A program made the translations under genes and the position numbers. A DNA stretch of 64,000 nucleotides from Aradus depressus. Its lineage: Eukaryota; Arthropoda; Insecta; Hemiptera; Aradidae. Shown one piece after another: positions 45,083 through 55,315 of this stretch (its first letter is position 1; every line of letters begins with the position of its first letter). The DNA lies in assembly GCA_963662175.1 (NCBI GenBank), contig OY759218.1, forward strand, positions 4,828,001-4,892,000, written 5' to 3'. The notes below the pieces were generated by a model that saw only the letters and a program-made list of their open reading frames with translations, was not told where the DNA came from and ran no database searches.

Positions 45083-45728
45083 CCGGGGCGTAGCCAGGAT
45101 TATGAGCAGGGGGGGGGGGGGGGGGGGGGCAAATTCAGGCTACGATGGTGAGGGGTATAGACTCCCGGGGACACAGCCCGCAGTTTCCGTGGTTAGCGTT
45201 GCATACTTTTTGTTATTCATTTGGGAGACTCGGACCTCTAGAAGCTCCCCCTGAGGTAACCACTACTTATGTTGACTTTACATGAGCAGCAAAAATGCAA
45301 AGAGCAGCAGCAGCAAATGCACGCTGTGGTTTCTGTGCATTTAGAATTAAATGACTCACATCCAATAGCGTGCATTTGCTGCTGCTGCGCTTTGCATTTT
45401 TACTGCGCATGTAAAATCAGCTTTAAGGGTATAAAGTATAACATAAATGACGATTTTGAGCGAGGAAATGAATTGATCGAATTCATATATATTTAAATAA
45501 ATGTAATATGACTTGTTTTGTACATGTACTTATATGTAACAGCTGATTGCTGATTTAGGAATCAGTCGCACGGGAAATTTGAAGATCCTATTGGTAACTT
45601 GCAAGCAATCCATTTTTAATAAAAACAATTTTTTTAGTTTATTTAATTTTTATCTTGGTTTTTGCTCTGGCCAGGGGGGGCACGCGCCTCCCCCCCTCCC
45701 TGCCACCCCCCCTCTGGCTACGCCTCTG
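45083..45728. mobile_element. hAT-like MITE with 8-bp target duplication, containing a nested foldback
   Basis: CTTATACC at 45075-45082 and 45729-45736 is a perfect 8-bp duplication. The ends are ccggggcgtagccagg and, reversed, cagaggcgtagccagag, followed inward by G-tracts. Within it, 45270-45427 is an inverted repeat (atgcaaagagcagcagcagc with gctgctgctgcgctttgcat), probably a second MITE. A single gctacgcgcc end of the same family occurs near 20140. Confidence 0.85.
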
Positions 45729-45736
45729 CTTATACC

Positions 45737-46010
45737 TATAGTATAAGAAAGTATTGTAATCGTGCAAAAATTCGAGAATGAACCATTTTCGGGATGATGT
45801 ATGTCAGTGTGTATGTGATTAGAACATTGTGAGCGCTCTAACTCAGAAACGATTGTAGCAATGGACATGAAATTTCAGATGTCACATGTGCTAACTTAAA
45901 TTTTTGCAGAAATCATACGAAATATAAGACCGCTTTACTTCGAGCCCTAAGTACATTTTGCAAGATACTACTTGATAAAACTACAAATAACAAAAAAAAA
46001 TTTTCAAATC
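45737..46010 (+). repeat. F2 element copy (plus), 5' part
   Basis: tagtataagaaagtattgta, gtgagcgctctaactcagaa, acgattgtagcaatggacat and gaaatttcagatgtcacatg. The hAT-like MITE inserted at its very 5' end. Confidence 0.8.
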
Positions 46011-46056
46011 CGTTGCTATGTTAACTACTTTACTACTAATATGTTAACTACTGCTA

Positions 46057-46317
46057 TTTTATCTGGGAGGTAAAATAAACTTAAAGCACGCCGTCCTTCG
46101 GATGGGACGTTAAGCGATGGTCCCGAGCCTGTACGATGTCAGGTACTCGTTAAAGACCCCTACCCTAGGTGAATAAAAATTTAGGGTAGGCAAAATTTAG
46201 GACTCCCACAGTAGAGTCGGGCTCATGTTCACCAGAGTGACGAATGAGCGCTCTTGTAGTAGGCGATATGACCTCGTAGTTAAAGCCCGGGCATGAGTCA
46301 TAAAACCTAACCTAACC
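46057..46317 (+). mobile_element. tRNA-derived SINE, head-truncated, 13-bp target duplication
   Basis: Flanked by ttaactactgcta at 46044-46056 and 46318-46330. It starts ttttatctgggaggtaaaat, downstream of the tRNA-like head, and ends catgagtcataaaacctaac. Confidence 0.93.
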
Positions 46318-46369
46318 TTAACTACTGCTACTTTAAACATTACTTCGAAATATTTCTCATGGAAATTTA

Positions 46370-46565
46370 TTTTACTTTCTTTGGAGCTCTACAACTTTGA
46401 TCGAATTGGTCCTATCTCAAATCTGAAAGAAACATTTTTGATAAGAACCAATTTTTTGACAGAATTTTCGAGTAAATAAAGGAAACATGTGAAAATGGGT
46501 TTCAAAACGTCATTTTAGGACGGTTTTCGATACTTATTTCGCAAGTATAAAAAATTATTTTCCTT
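46370..46565 (-). repeat. F2 fragment
   Basis: gatcgaattggtcctatctc+aaatctg, aagaaccaattttttgacag and aggacggttttcgatactta match the distal part of F2. Confidence 0.72.
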
Positions 46566-46577
46566 TCTTACGTAGTT

Positions 46578-46850
46578 CCCACATAATACCCTAGTCCGTG
46601 CCCTCTATTCTGCCACACTTCCCCAACGACGGCTTAAGCGTCAATGGCCTAGAAACCTTCTTAGCAGCAGCAGTGACCGTGATAAGTTCTAAATGAGAGT
46701 AACTCAGTGACTAGGGAGTGTCGCCACTGGATGATTTCTCCCCTCTTGACATTGCCATTATCTCTCTATTAACACATTTGCTTGCTGTATATTTTTTTTA
46801 TACAGTTGTAAATATCTATTTGTAAAATAAAAATAAAAAAAATGAGAAAA
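46578..46850 (+). mobile_element. LINE family A 3' end (plus)
   Basis: ccctagtccgtgccctctat, ttccccaacgacggcttaag, caatggcctagaaaccttct, ctcccctcttgacattgcca and an A-rich tail. It carries an uninterrupted equivalent of the hAT target site at 26115. Confidence 0.8.
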
Positions 46851-46969
46851 AAGTCCGATTCCGAATAGAATGTTTCTTCTAATTTAAATCTTTTTAGTTG
46901 ACGTTAAAATTTTTTTCTTGATGCTATTGCTTTCAAAAGTGGAAGTGCATTAAGAAAATTAATTCTCTA

Positions 46970-47140
46970 TATTTATTTTATATGTGGAATGTGAAGTGCC
47001 TTAGTAAGACACCTTTTAAATTTCAGCCAAATCGACCGAAGAGGAGAAGGGTTTAGAGGGAGAGCGAAAACTTAGTTGATTACAAATATTTCTATTTAGA
47101 AAAGTACATTGCCGGTGTTTCACCAACATTTTTCTTTTAT
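46970..47140 (+). repeat. F1 terminal part
   Basis: tttcagccaaatcgaccgaa, gagggagagcgaaaacttag and agtacattgccggtgtttca. Confidence 0.75.
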
Positions 47141-47429
47141 TATTCTTTGCGGAGGTCACTGATGCGGATTTGCTATAGATCTAGAAGTCTGTGGTGGTGT
47201 GTAGTGAAGGTAAGCGAGGAGGGTGCTGGGTGCTAAGTGCCCACTTGTTCCCATCTAGGTCCCTTTACCTTGGCTTCTCGCCAAAATTAATGAACTCAAT
47301 GGATTTCCTAAATTTCACCCATTCCCCAGGTAAATTACTTCTATCATATGTTCACTTTGGCCCACTTGATGTTTCTAACGATAATTTTCATGCAAAAAAA
47401 TGGTTTATTTCTTAGAAGGTAGTCTAACT
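47141..47429. other. Unassigned intron sequence
   Basis: No supported feature. Confidence 0.4.
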
Positions 47430-47845
47430 TGGGAGTTCCGTTAAACCATAAAATGATAATGGGATACGTCATAAGAATGTATTATATGGTTATAAATATA
47501 ATACATTCTCTGGTTATAAATATTATGGTTATAAATTAGATATATAAACAGTATGACACACATGGATTAAAATTAACAATACTACTAAAAAATAAAATGA
47601 AATAAATAAATACTTCAAAATATGAGTACAACAATAATAATATTAATAAATACAATAGTTAATTTTTTTAATTTACATGGAATTAAGATAATAATGTTTT
47701 AGAACTCTTAAGGAAGTTTCTTTTCCACGACGATTTCCGAGTCGTTTTACGTCATCTGATGATAATGTGCGAAATATAGAAAAAGAAAAAAAACAAAATA
47801 ATAATAACAATTACAAAAAAAATAATAATATATATATATATATAA
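47430..47845 (-). mobile_element. LINE family B 3' UTR (minus), longest copy
   Basis: gggatacgtcataagaatgt, aattaacaatactactaaaa, gtcgttttacgtcatctgat and gtgcgaaatatagaaaaag, shared with 22905-23083 and 11890-12130. Confidence 0.55.
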
Positions 47846-48199
47846 TTAATTTTCCACTATTAATAATCCACCACCAACTTAACTCAACGGAAGAAGGTTG
47901 TAGGAGAATCTGTTTGCTACTCTATCTGTGAGAGACTCGTTGGACAATCGGTCTGTCACACTGACCGAGACTTGTACAAAAAAATTTACTTTTGTCCAAA
48001 TTTTAGATTATTTATTTATTCCCTACAGGAAATATTAATTGTTTTTCGATGATTTTTGCTTGTAACTTTCTAGAGAAGCATCTTTGTCTATATATTTTTA
48101 AAGAAGCTTTTTCGAATTCATGTTAATATAAACTTTTTAACTCAAAATTAACTATTTTTTTAAATATTTCAAGATTTGTTTACCACAATGAATTATAAT

Positions 48200-48407
48200 A
48201 AATAAAAACAAAGAACTTGTTTATAACATTTATATTGTCTAAATCCACAAAAATATCTACATAAAGTGTGCCGGTTTGGGGCTGGCTTACGTCATGGTCA
48301 GTACAAAGTTCAAGTAACCCCAAACCGGCACACTTTATGTAGATATATTTTTGTGTAATTAGATAATAGAAAAGTTAAACAAGTTCTTTTGTTTTTATTT
48401 ATTTTAT
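48200..48407. repeat. Degenerate Penelope-like foldback
   Basis: Arms ccacaaaaatatctacataa+agtgtgccggtttgggg and their complement enclose about 36 nt. The outer flanks (aaaacaaagaacttgttta and its complement) extend the palindrome. The hammerhead core is damaged: gtcatggtcag remains, but the GAAAC box is gone. No intact ribozyme is expected. Confidence 0.72.
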
Positions 48408-48584
48408 TAGCTTTCCACTACATCACAGAAATGTATTCTGACACTATGTAGGTATTATGTCAAAACTTGTTCAACTTGACAGAAGCCTTCTTAAAATTTT
48501 TGGATTTCTGCTTTAATTAAAAAGTTACTTTTTTGTAAGTATGCGATTGTGGTTTTACATTGAATTTTTGTTCCTGATGGTTAG

Positions 48585-48791
48585 GTCGTCCGTTGCCGAA
48601 GGTGACCTGGTGGCTGGAAAACGCACTTCTGGACGACAGTTACGAGGTGCTGGTCAGTGATCGCAGGGTGCGAAATGTGCTAACTGTAGTTGGATTGGAG
48701 AGAAGACACCTCCATGCTGTGTTCACCTGTCAAGCATCAAACAACAATCATCTATCGCCAATCACCAGCGCAGTCAGGCTCGATATGAACC
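48585..48791 (+). CDS. Sidestep-like Ig receptor, internal exon D (rest of Ig2)
   Basis: This 207-nt exon completes the second Ig domain. The acceptor is gatggttag ending at 48584 and the donor is AACC/GTAAGT. The translation starts (G)[16 protein letters not shown], holding the conserved GRP.P.VTWW motif, and continues to [14 protein letters not shown], with the second cysteine of Ig2, then AVRLDMN. The GRPxPxVTWW and FTCQASNNN strings are the strongest Sidestep-family signatures in the window. The exon ends in phase 1, so further exons (more Ig, FN3, transmembrane) should follow. None was recognised in the remaining 15.2 kb, implying another long intron. Confidence 0.9.
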
Positions 48792-48859
48792 GTAAGTATT
48801 CTACTTTCACAACTATAGAATACATTTTATACCTATATGATTAAAATCGCTTAAAAATT

Positions 48860-49590
48860 CTTGTTGATTTTGCAACGGAATTTCAAGTTTTTCCAACCCT
48901 CTGATTCCAAAAATGAAAATAATTTTGAATATTTCCCCAGAATGAATTAATCAAATAATTTTCGCTCGCCCTCCAAAACCAGTGTGTTCGAGCTAATATT
49001 GAACAGTTGACTTACAAAGGGGCTCCTAAATCCTCATACTAAATTTTGTTTCGATAAATGCACTACATCGGCAGTTATTAGACTTTTTGAATTGAGCCTC
49101 CCCTCTGATCCGCCCTTCCTTCTTCCGATTCCGCTGAAAATTAAGTGTCGTTCTTATAGGGCTTTGAATTCACATATAAAATTTTGTGTCGATACTTTTA
49201 TTACAACGGCAGTTATTATTAGAGTTTTTGAGTTAAGCCTCTTCTCTAATCCCCCCCCCCTTTGCTTGATTTGGCTGAAAAACAGTGGGTGTCATCGTTA
49301 GAGGGTTCTGGATTCACATATAAAATTACGTGTCGATACATTCATTCTATCGGGGTATCTTGTTCACAAACACGCACAGACAGAATTTTTGTTTTTTCAT
49401 TTTTGATATCCAAAGGTCGGAAATTCCGTGGAAAACTCCCGATTACATAACTTCCTCTATATTTCATATTGCTGGGAAGTAAAACAAAAGTTCGTATTTT
49501 TGTGAATACGATAACTCCCATTGGAATGACTAAATTGACAAGAAATGCTGTATGTGAATCCAGAAACTCCTAAGGACCGCTGATCTTCAG
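48860..49590. repeat. F1 copies after exon D (minus, then plus start)
   Basis: A minus copy from about 48935 (gaatgaattaatcaaataat, ttcgataaatgcactacatc, gtgtcgatacattcattcta) meets a plus start near 49470 (gtgaatacgataactcccat), which runs to about 49585. Confidence 0.78.
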
Positions 49591-49598
49591 CGGGGGGA

Positions 49599-49783
49599 TT
49601 AGATAGGCAGGTTCAAGACGTTTTCCAGTTCGTATGGCTCAGACATTGTGTTGTACACTGCTCCAGATGGATATTTTTGCTGGTCGTCGCTGTTATTAAC
49701 ATTATCCTGCAGCTCCACTCTACCTCCGTGCATAAGTAATTTGCCCGCCTTACTTTGAACTTCTTCTGGGGCTGTTTCCTGAG
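49599..49783 (-). CDS. Possible terminal exon of an unidentified gene (minus)
   Basis: A minus-strand frame preceded by ggtttcgtttctcag, which looks like a splice acceptor, reads ETAPEEVQSKAGKLLMHGG, then DNVNNSDDQQKYPSGAVYN and ends PYELENVLNLPI before a stop. The composition is coding-like and unlike the neighbouring repeats, but no family was recognised. It could equally be a transposon ORF scrap. It lies between F1 remnants in an intron of the receptor gene. Confidence 0.25.
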
Positions 49784-49805
49784 AAACGAAACCTATAAGA
49801 CGCAC

Positions 49806-50319
49806 TGTTACTCCCCGGGAGCGATAGTGTTCAGGGTGAGGCTAAAACAAATTGCCACTGGCCATCAGAGTAGTAACTCCATTCTAAGGTTCGTTACTCT
49901 TGAATCATTGGATTTTGGGTTCATAAATACTGCCAATCGGTAGATAATACAATTTTGGTAGGTTGATTGAAATTCTACGGAGGACTATTAACATTCCGAC
50001 AGGAGTGTACAGGGTTAGGGTTAAGTAGTGATTAGATCTCCAAGTTATATTTGATGTAAGTTAGTTTGAAACTAGTTCAGCACTGTCTGCACTCCAAACT
50101 ATTCACCCTCCCCACTCCTTGTCCGAGTCCTTCGTGATATACAGGCCTGGGATAGCTCACCTACGTCACGGGATTATCTTCAAAAGGTTATCTTTTTCTC
50201 CCTTGCTTTTCAATTTCATGAATTTGGTGGATCATTTTTTCCTGTTTTATTTTTTATTTAATTCATTATTATTTATAATTCGGTTTAATTACTTTTTTTT
50301 ACTTTATTACATCTTTAGT
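49806..50319. other. Unassigned sequence
   Basis: No supported feature. Confidence 0.4.
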
Positions 50320-50990
50320 ATAAGAAAATGTAGTAATCGTATGAAAATCCGAATTCGAATTGTTAACGGATTTTCACGTTTCAAGGTTTGCCTGTTTCGA
50401 CCATTTTCGCGATGATGGCTCTATGTGCTCGTGTTGTATGTAATTGGAACTTCGTGAGTGCTTTAACGCAGAAACGATTGTTGCTATTACATTTGAAATG
50501 AAGAGATCACATGTACTACAATTTGAAATATATCCTAAAGAAATTTGTTTTGCATTCTTTGGGGCACATTTGTTTTATTTATTTTTTGGTTCAATCTCAA
50601 ATCTGAGGACACGTAGCGATTGGAAATTTCATTAAGACATTTATAGTAATAACCAATTTTTCCCTAGGACAAACCATTTTCGCGTAAATCAACCAAACAT
50701 CTAAAAAAAAATTGTTTCAAAAGTACATTTTAAGAGGGTTTTCGGTATCTCGCAAACCGGGCGACCTTCGATGTGATTTTCAATTTTTTGTACAATTTTT
50801 GAAGTTGTTGAAGTTTCAACAATTTGAAGTGATTTTTGATTAGGTCATAAATATGTGTTGTCTTGTAAAATACACTCAGGCCCCGGAGTAAAGCGGTCTT
50901 ACATTTCCCTCCGATTTTAGCCAAAATCTAATCAGATCTAAGTTAGGATATGTGAGATTATCTCAAATTATGTATTTATTTCCTTTAACT
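50320..50990 (+). repeat. F2 element, longest copy (plus)
   Basis: It starts gtataagaaaatgtagtaat, then cgtgagtgctttaacgcaga+aacgattg. Further along are caatctcaaatctgaggaca, aggccccggagtaaagcggt and ccaaaatctaatcagatcta. It is the best guide to F2 layout: a start like F1, then a long distal part without F1's hairpin end. Confidence 0.8.
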
Positions 50991-51310
50991 TTTCAGCTGT
51001 ACGTAGTTTAGGGGAAGTTATGTAAGTAGTCAAAATTCGATGTCGAGTTTCCACCTAAATTTCATGATGCCCGATCCATTGAAACCAAGATGAAAACAAA
51101 AAAAAAATGTCGTCTGTGTATCTCTGTGAACACGATAACTCCCAATAGACTGAATATATCGGCATGAAATTTTATTTGTGGAACTTGAAGTCCTTGATGA
51201 AGAATCCTTTTCATTTTCAGCCAAATTGCCTTGAGTGGAGAAGGATTTACAGGGACAGCAAACATTTAGTTGATTACAGATAATTCCAGCTGGGGATTTG
51301 GATTTATTTC
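50991..51310 (+). repeat. F1 copy (plus), 5' part and terminal piece
   Basis: ttttcagctgtacgtagttt, ggggaagttatgtaagtagt, gaacacgataactcccaata and gatgaagaatccttttcatt. It lacks the hairpin end. Confidence 0.78.
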
Positions 51311-52545
51311 TCAATTTAGGGATATAGTAAAATTTTGTTGAAAGTCAATATTGAATTTTTGATATTGATATTTAGGTTCAAATTTTCACCCACCCATTGA
51401 AGGAGCCCCTCTTGGCTATGCCGTGATACCAACAAACAGAAGACACCCCCCCATCAGAAATGTTCATATTTCACCTTCTAGTATTGTTTATTACCTTCGG
51501 ATTTTTCCAGTTTTTCCTCTGTTGTAGATATTTCTTGTTTTTCCCGTCACATTAATTTTCCGGTCATATTAAATTCACTCACCAGGCTTGTTTTTCAGGG
51601 CCCGTCTTTTGAAATATTGCCGCTCTAAGCCTGATAAAAATTGCCACCCCATAAGAATTGTTTTTTGTAAATTTATAAAATGTTGATATATATTATTTTA
51701 ATTGGGGATGTCTTACGGGGATCCCCATGGTTTTTGAAGTTTTCAATAAATGTTATTTTATAGGCTTTATCATAATTAACTTCAGCAGTTAGGGGAAGTA
51801 GTTTAGGGGAAGTTATAAGTTTTGTTAAAACATATTGTTTTCACTGGAATGTTATGTTCTCCACCCTCCTGAACTCAAATTGAAGAAGAAGGGCAAGGGC
51901 ATTGATTGTTTTTGGGGACAACCGCCGATTGCCCTACCCGCCATAGCCTCACTTAAGTCCCACTTAAATCTGGAGCTTTCCCGACATACGACGGAAGGGT
52001 GATGTTGCACATGTACAAAATGCACTCAGTTAATAATAATAAATGAAGTTCTGAAATGTTTATCCCGGCTAAAAATTCTCTATTAGAAATAAAAATTGAA
52101 AAAAATGTTGACATTTCTGTTATGAAACTATTTAATAGTTAATCAGAAGATAAAGAAATCCTAAAAATTGCGGTTGAGTTAAATAACTTGAATAAGATGT
52201 TAAAACGCTGAGCTGTGCGAGGCGTTGCCGGGGTTGGCAGGCAAAGCGAAAAGGGAACAGCTTCTAATTATTTATAAAATAATATAGTAGGGGATGTTTT
52301 AAGAGATAAATCCAGAGAGAAAACATAAATATCTCATAAGTAAGACGGTATGTGAGATTATCGAGAAAATGGACAGCTAAAACGAACCCGGGAAGGTTCT
52401 GCCCTAACCCTATATGTAAATCTAATTTAGGGCCTACCTAATAAATAACTAAGCCACACAGAATATATAGGTTTGAAACATATCGTTTTGAAATTATTTG
52501 AAACTTTCTCTCAAAAATAAATGTTTGCTTTTTACAGAAGAAAAT
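51311..52545. other. Unassigned sequence
   Basis: No coding motif or known repeat recognised in about 1.2 kb, except ggggaagttataagttttgt near 51795, a possible F1 start remnant. Confidence 0.4.
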
Positions 52546-52848
52546 AAATAAAATGCCGTTGGTGAATCACTGCCGATATACCTCCCCGCTCGAATTATTT
52601 GTAATCAACTAATTATTCTCTCTCCCCCTGAACTCTTCTTTTCTTCCACGAAGTCTCTTACTAAGTAGGTACTTCTCAATCTTTATATGAAGTATATTCA
52701 ATCGGGAGTTATTAGAGTTCATGAGTTGTCTCCCTCAAATCCTTTTGGTCGATCGACCGAAAAACAATAGTACCTACATAAAAATATATATATACCTATA
52801 TTTTAATATATAAATTAAATTCCTTCCCTTCAGCTATATAATATATAG

Positions 52849-52888
<40 letters not shown>

Positions 52889-52980
52889 TATAAAAATATG
52901 AATAGTACTTACTTTATTAGGATCTTGATATTCTCATAGATATAAAAGACGTTGTCTTCCCACTGTTTTATTTGCGACCA
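52546..52980. repeat. F1 fragment (minus) and TA tract
   Basis: gccgttggtgaatcactgcc at about 52555 is the inverted F1 hairpin end. A (TA)n tract lies at about 52850-52886. Confidence 0.7.
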
Positions 52981-52983
52981 TAA

Positions 52984-53014
52984 CCGTGTTTCAACGGTGT
53001 AGCGTCATCCTCAG
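52984..53014 (-). ncRNA. Hammerhead-ribozyme-like core (minus)
   Basis: The minus strand reads CTGAGGA (53014-53008), a possible 4-bp helix II (GACG with CGTT, including one G-T pair), then GAAAC (52992-52988) and ACGG. This matches the CUGANGA...GAAA hammerhead core. It suggests another Penelope-like remnant; helices I and III were not established. Confidence 0.5.
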
Positions 53015-53264
53015 TGGCTCTTTCCACCCGAAGAGTGCAGAGGCTAAAAGGAAATATTCTGGCCAGCATTCCTCCTTCGGAAGACTATGACTTTTATTTC
53101 TATGAGAAATCTCGTTTCACAACATCTCACTATCACATAGGAACTTGGTATTCATCTATCTTCTATTATTTATGTTTTAAAAAAATTGTTATTATTTAAC
53201 TCATATATGTTTGTATTCTAAGATTTAATGTAGGTTGATTCATACATTTTATAAGCTATTTTTA

Positions 53265-53468
53265 TGTTAATTTTTTCCGGCATTTTTTTTCCAGAGGTTT
53301 CTTCTTTTTTCTTTTCCTTTTTGGCAATATTTCGGGAGACTTCCACGTCCCTTCTTCTGGTCACTATGACACGTTCACAGTGACCAGAAGAAGGGACATG
53401 GAAGTGTCCCGAAATATTGACAAAAAAAAGAAGACACCTCTGGAAACAAATGCCGGAAAAAATCAACA
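53265..53468. repeat. Imperfect foldback, ~95-bp arms
   Basis: Left arm tgttaattttttccggcatt ... cccttcttctggtcact; right arm agtgaccagaagaaggg ... tgccggaaaaaatcaaca. The loop is about 13 nt. The arms differ by several substitutions and small indels. The cttcttctggtcac word also occurs near 12032. Confidence 0.85.
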
Positions 53469-54109
53469 GAGTAACATCCCAGAGAAGTTTAAGAAACACA
53501 GCTATTTTCATGTACAAAATTGTATTACGTATCCAATTACCATGGTTCGATGGAAATAAATATTATTATTATTACACAATCGTCAGTACAAAGTACAAAA
53601 GTAACATTTAAGTTGGCTATGTTGGCTATATTTATACAGTTCCTTGCGCCTATCCAAAGGTTACACCCAAATAAATAAAAATAGATTATTTGTCGATTTA
53701 TTCAACTGTTTGTAAAGAAAAATTTTGGAAACGCGAATTCAATCAGTAGTTTTATTGACATAAGGTGGGCTGACTGAGTAAACATACCTAGGTCTGGAGA
53801 CGTCTTGTGTAAACCTATGAATGGAAGCTTCAACACAACTCTTCCGCATCCAATTTACCAGATAGATGTAGCCAAGTTTGACTTTTCAAACAATTTGTAG
53901 AAGGTCGTGCGTTCCTCAAGGCTTACCTTGAGTTCAATTCTATTTAAAATATCTTCACCAATAACCTTAGTTTTACCTCTTGGACGTCAATGTCTAGATA
54001 GTCAAATAGTGAGCAATGAGCTAAATGTATTTTCGATCCAATGATTCACTTGTGAAAGACTAGGAGGGGTTCAGCTGCAGTTGAACGGCTAAAGCTATCA
54101 TGCGAATTT
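53469..54109. other. Mostly unassigned sequence
   Basis: A LINE B-like tail (cgatggaaataaatattatt) lies near 53548. Otherwise no supported feature. Confidence 0.4.
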
Positions 54110-55070
54110 TACTTCCCTTGCTAAACGTAGTATGTAGGAAGTAAGTTAATCGGTCAAAAATTCGATATTGAGTTCTCACTGGAACTTCTTGCTTTCTGAA
54201 CCCCCGGAATATAAAAATTAAAAAGTGGTCGGTGAATGACAGGCAATGAAATTCTCCTGCACGAATTAATCAACTAAATTTTGTGCCGATAAATTCATTA
54301 CATCTTCAGTTATTAGGGTTTTTAATTGAGCCCCCACCCCTGAACCCCCTTACCTTCAGCCGATATCACTGTAATTTGACAGGTTATGTCCTTATTGGGT
54401 TTTAGCTTTAAATATGAAATTTCATGTCGATATGCGATACATCGGCAGTTATTAGAGTTTTTGAGTTGAGCCTTTCCCCTAGACCCCCCTCCCCTTTGGC
54501 TGATTCGACTGAAAAACAATAGATGTGGTCGAAGGTTCTGGACTCATATATAATATTTCTTGCCGATACATTCGAATTTGACAATTGTCGTTATCGTATT
54601 CAAAGCCTATGTGGCTTTCTGTATGCAGAAATGTTTTATTTCACTTTTGAAATCAGGAGGTCGGAAAACGTGATATTCCGTTGAAAACTCCGCATCGACT
54701 TTTTGACCGATTACATAACTTCCCTTATACTTTGTATAGCTGGGCAAGTAAAAAACAAAAGATCGTTTTGATACATTTTTATATCAACAGTTGTTAGAGT
54801 TTTGAGTTGAGCCCCCTTCCCTGATGTCGATTCGGCTGAAAGTTGACAGACGTCGTTCTTATGGGATTTTGGATATACACATAAAATTTCGTGCCTATAC
54901 TTTCGTTACTTTTGCAGTTATTGGGTTTTCTTTTTTTATTCCTCCTCGGAAAAAAACCGACCGTTTTTTTGATTATTTTTGGATCGGGAGGTTCGAAAAC
55001 ATGAAATTCCAGTGAGAACACTACACCGAATTTCTGACCGATTACAAAATTTCTTACATACTTCATAAAA
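54110..55070. repeat. F1 copies (short plus start, then long minus region)
   Basis: A plus start near 54128 (ggaagtaagttaatcggtca) meets an inverted end (cggtgaatgacaggcaatga). Two minus stretches follow (54240-54760 and 54770-55070) with catgtcgatatgcgatacat, gttatcgtattcaaagccta and cttatactttgtatagctgg. The second resembles a tandem partner of the first. Confidence 0.76.
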
Positions 55071-55315
55071 AATAACCATAACTGAGACTTTATTATTTTG
55101 TTTTTCAAATTTAGTAGAGTGATCTGTAAAAACGTGGTTGGTATAATGAAGTCTGTTGACACTTCACATATTTTTATTTACCTATTTATTCAATTTTTTT
55201 TTTTTTCAAATCGATGTAATGAATAAAATTTTGGAGAGAGTAAAAAACAACAACAAAATTTATTTGGACCAGCAAAAAAAGGTGCTATACACAAATATAT
55301 AAGAAAATTAAGGGT

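Noticed and set aside
55243..55300. Classical poly-A signal and tail for the intact LINE
   Set aside because: Minus-strand reading gives a TTG-rich tail, not a poly-A run; the boundary was set by the target duplication instead.
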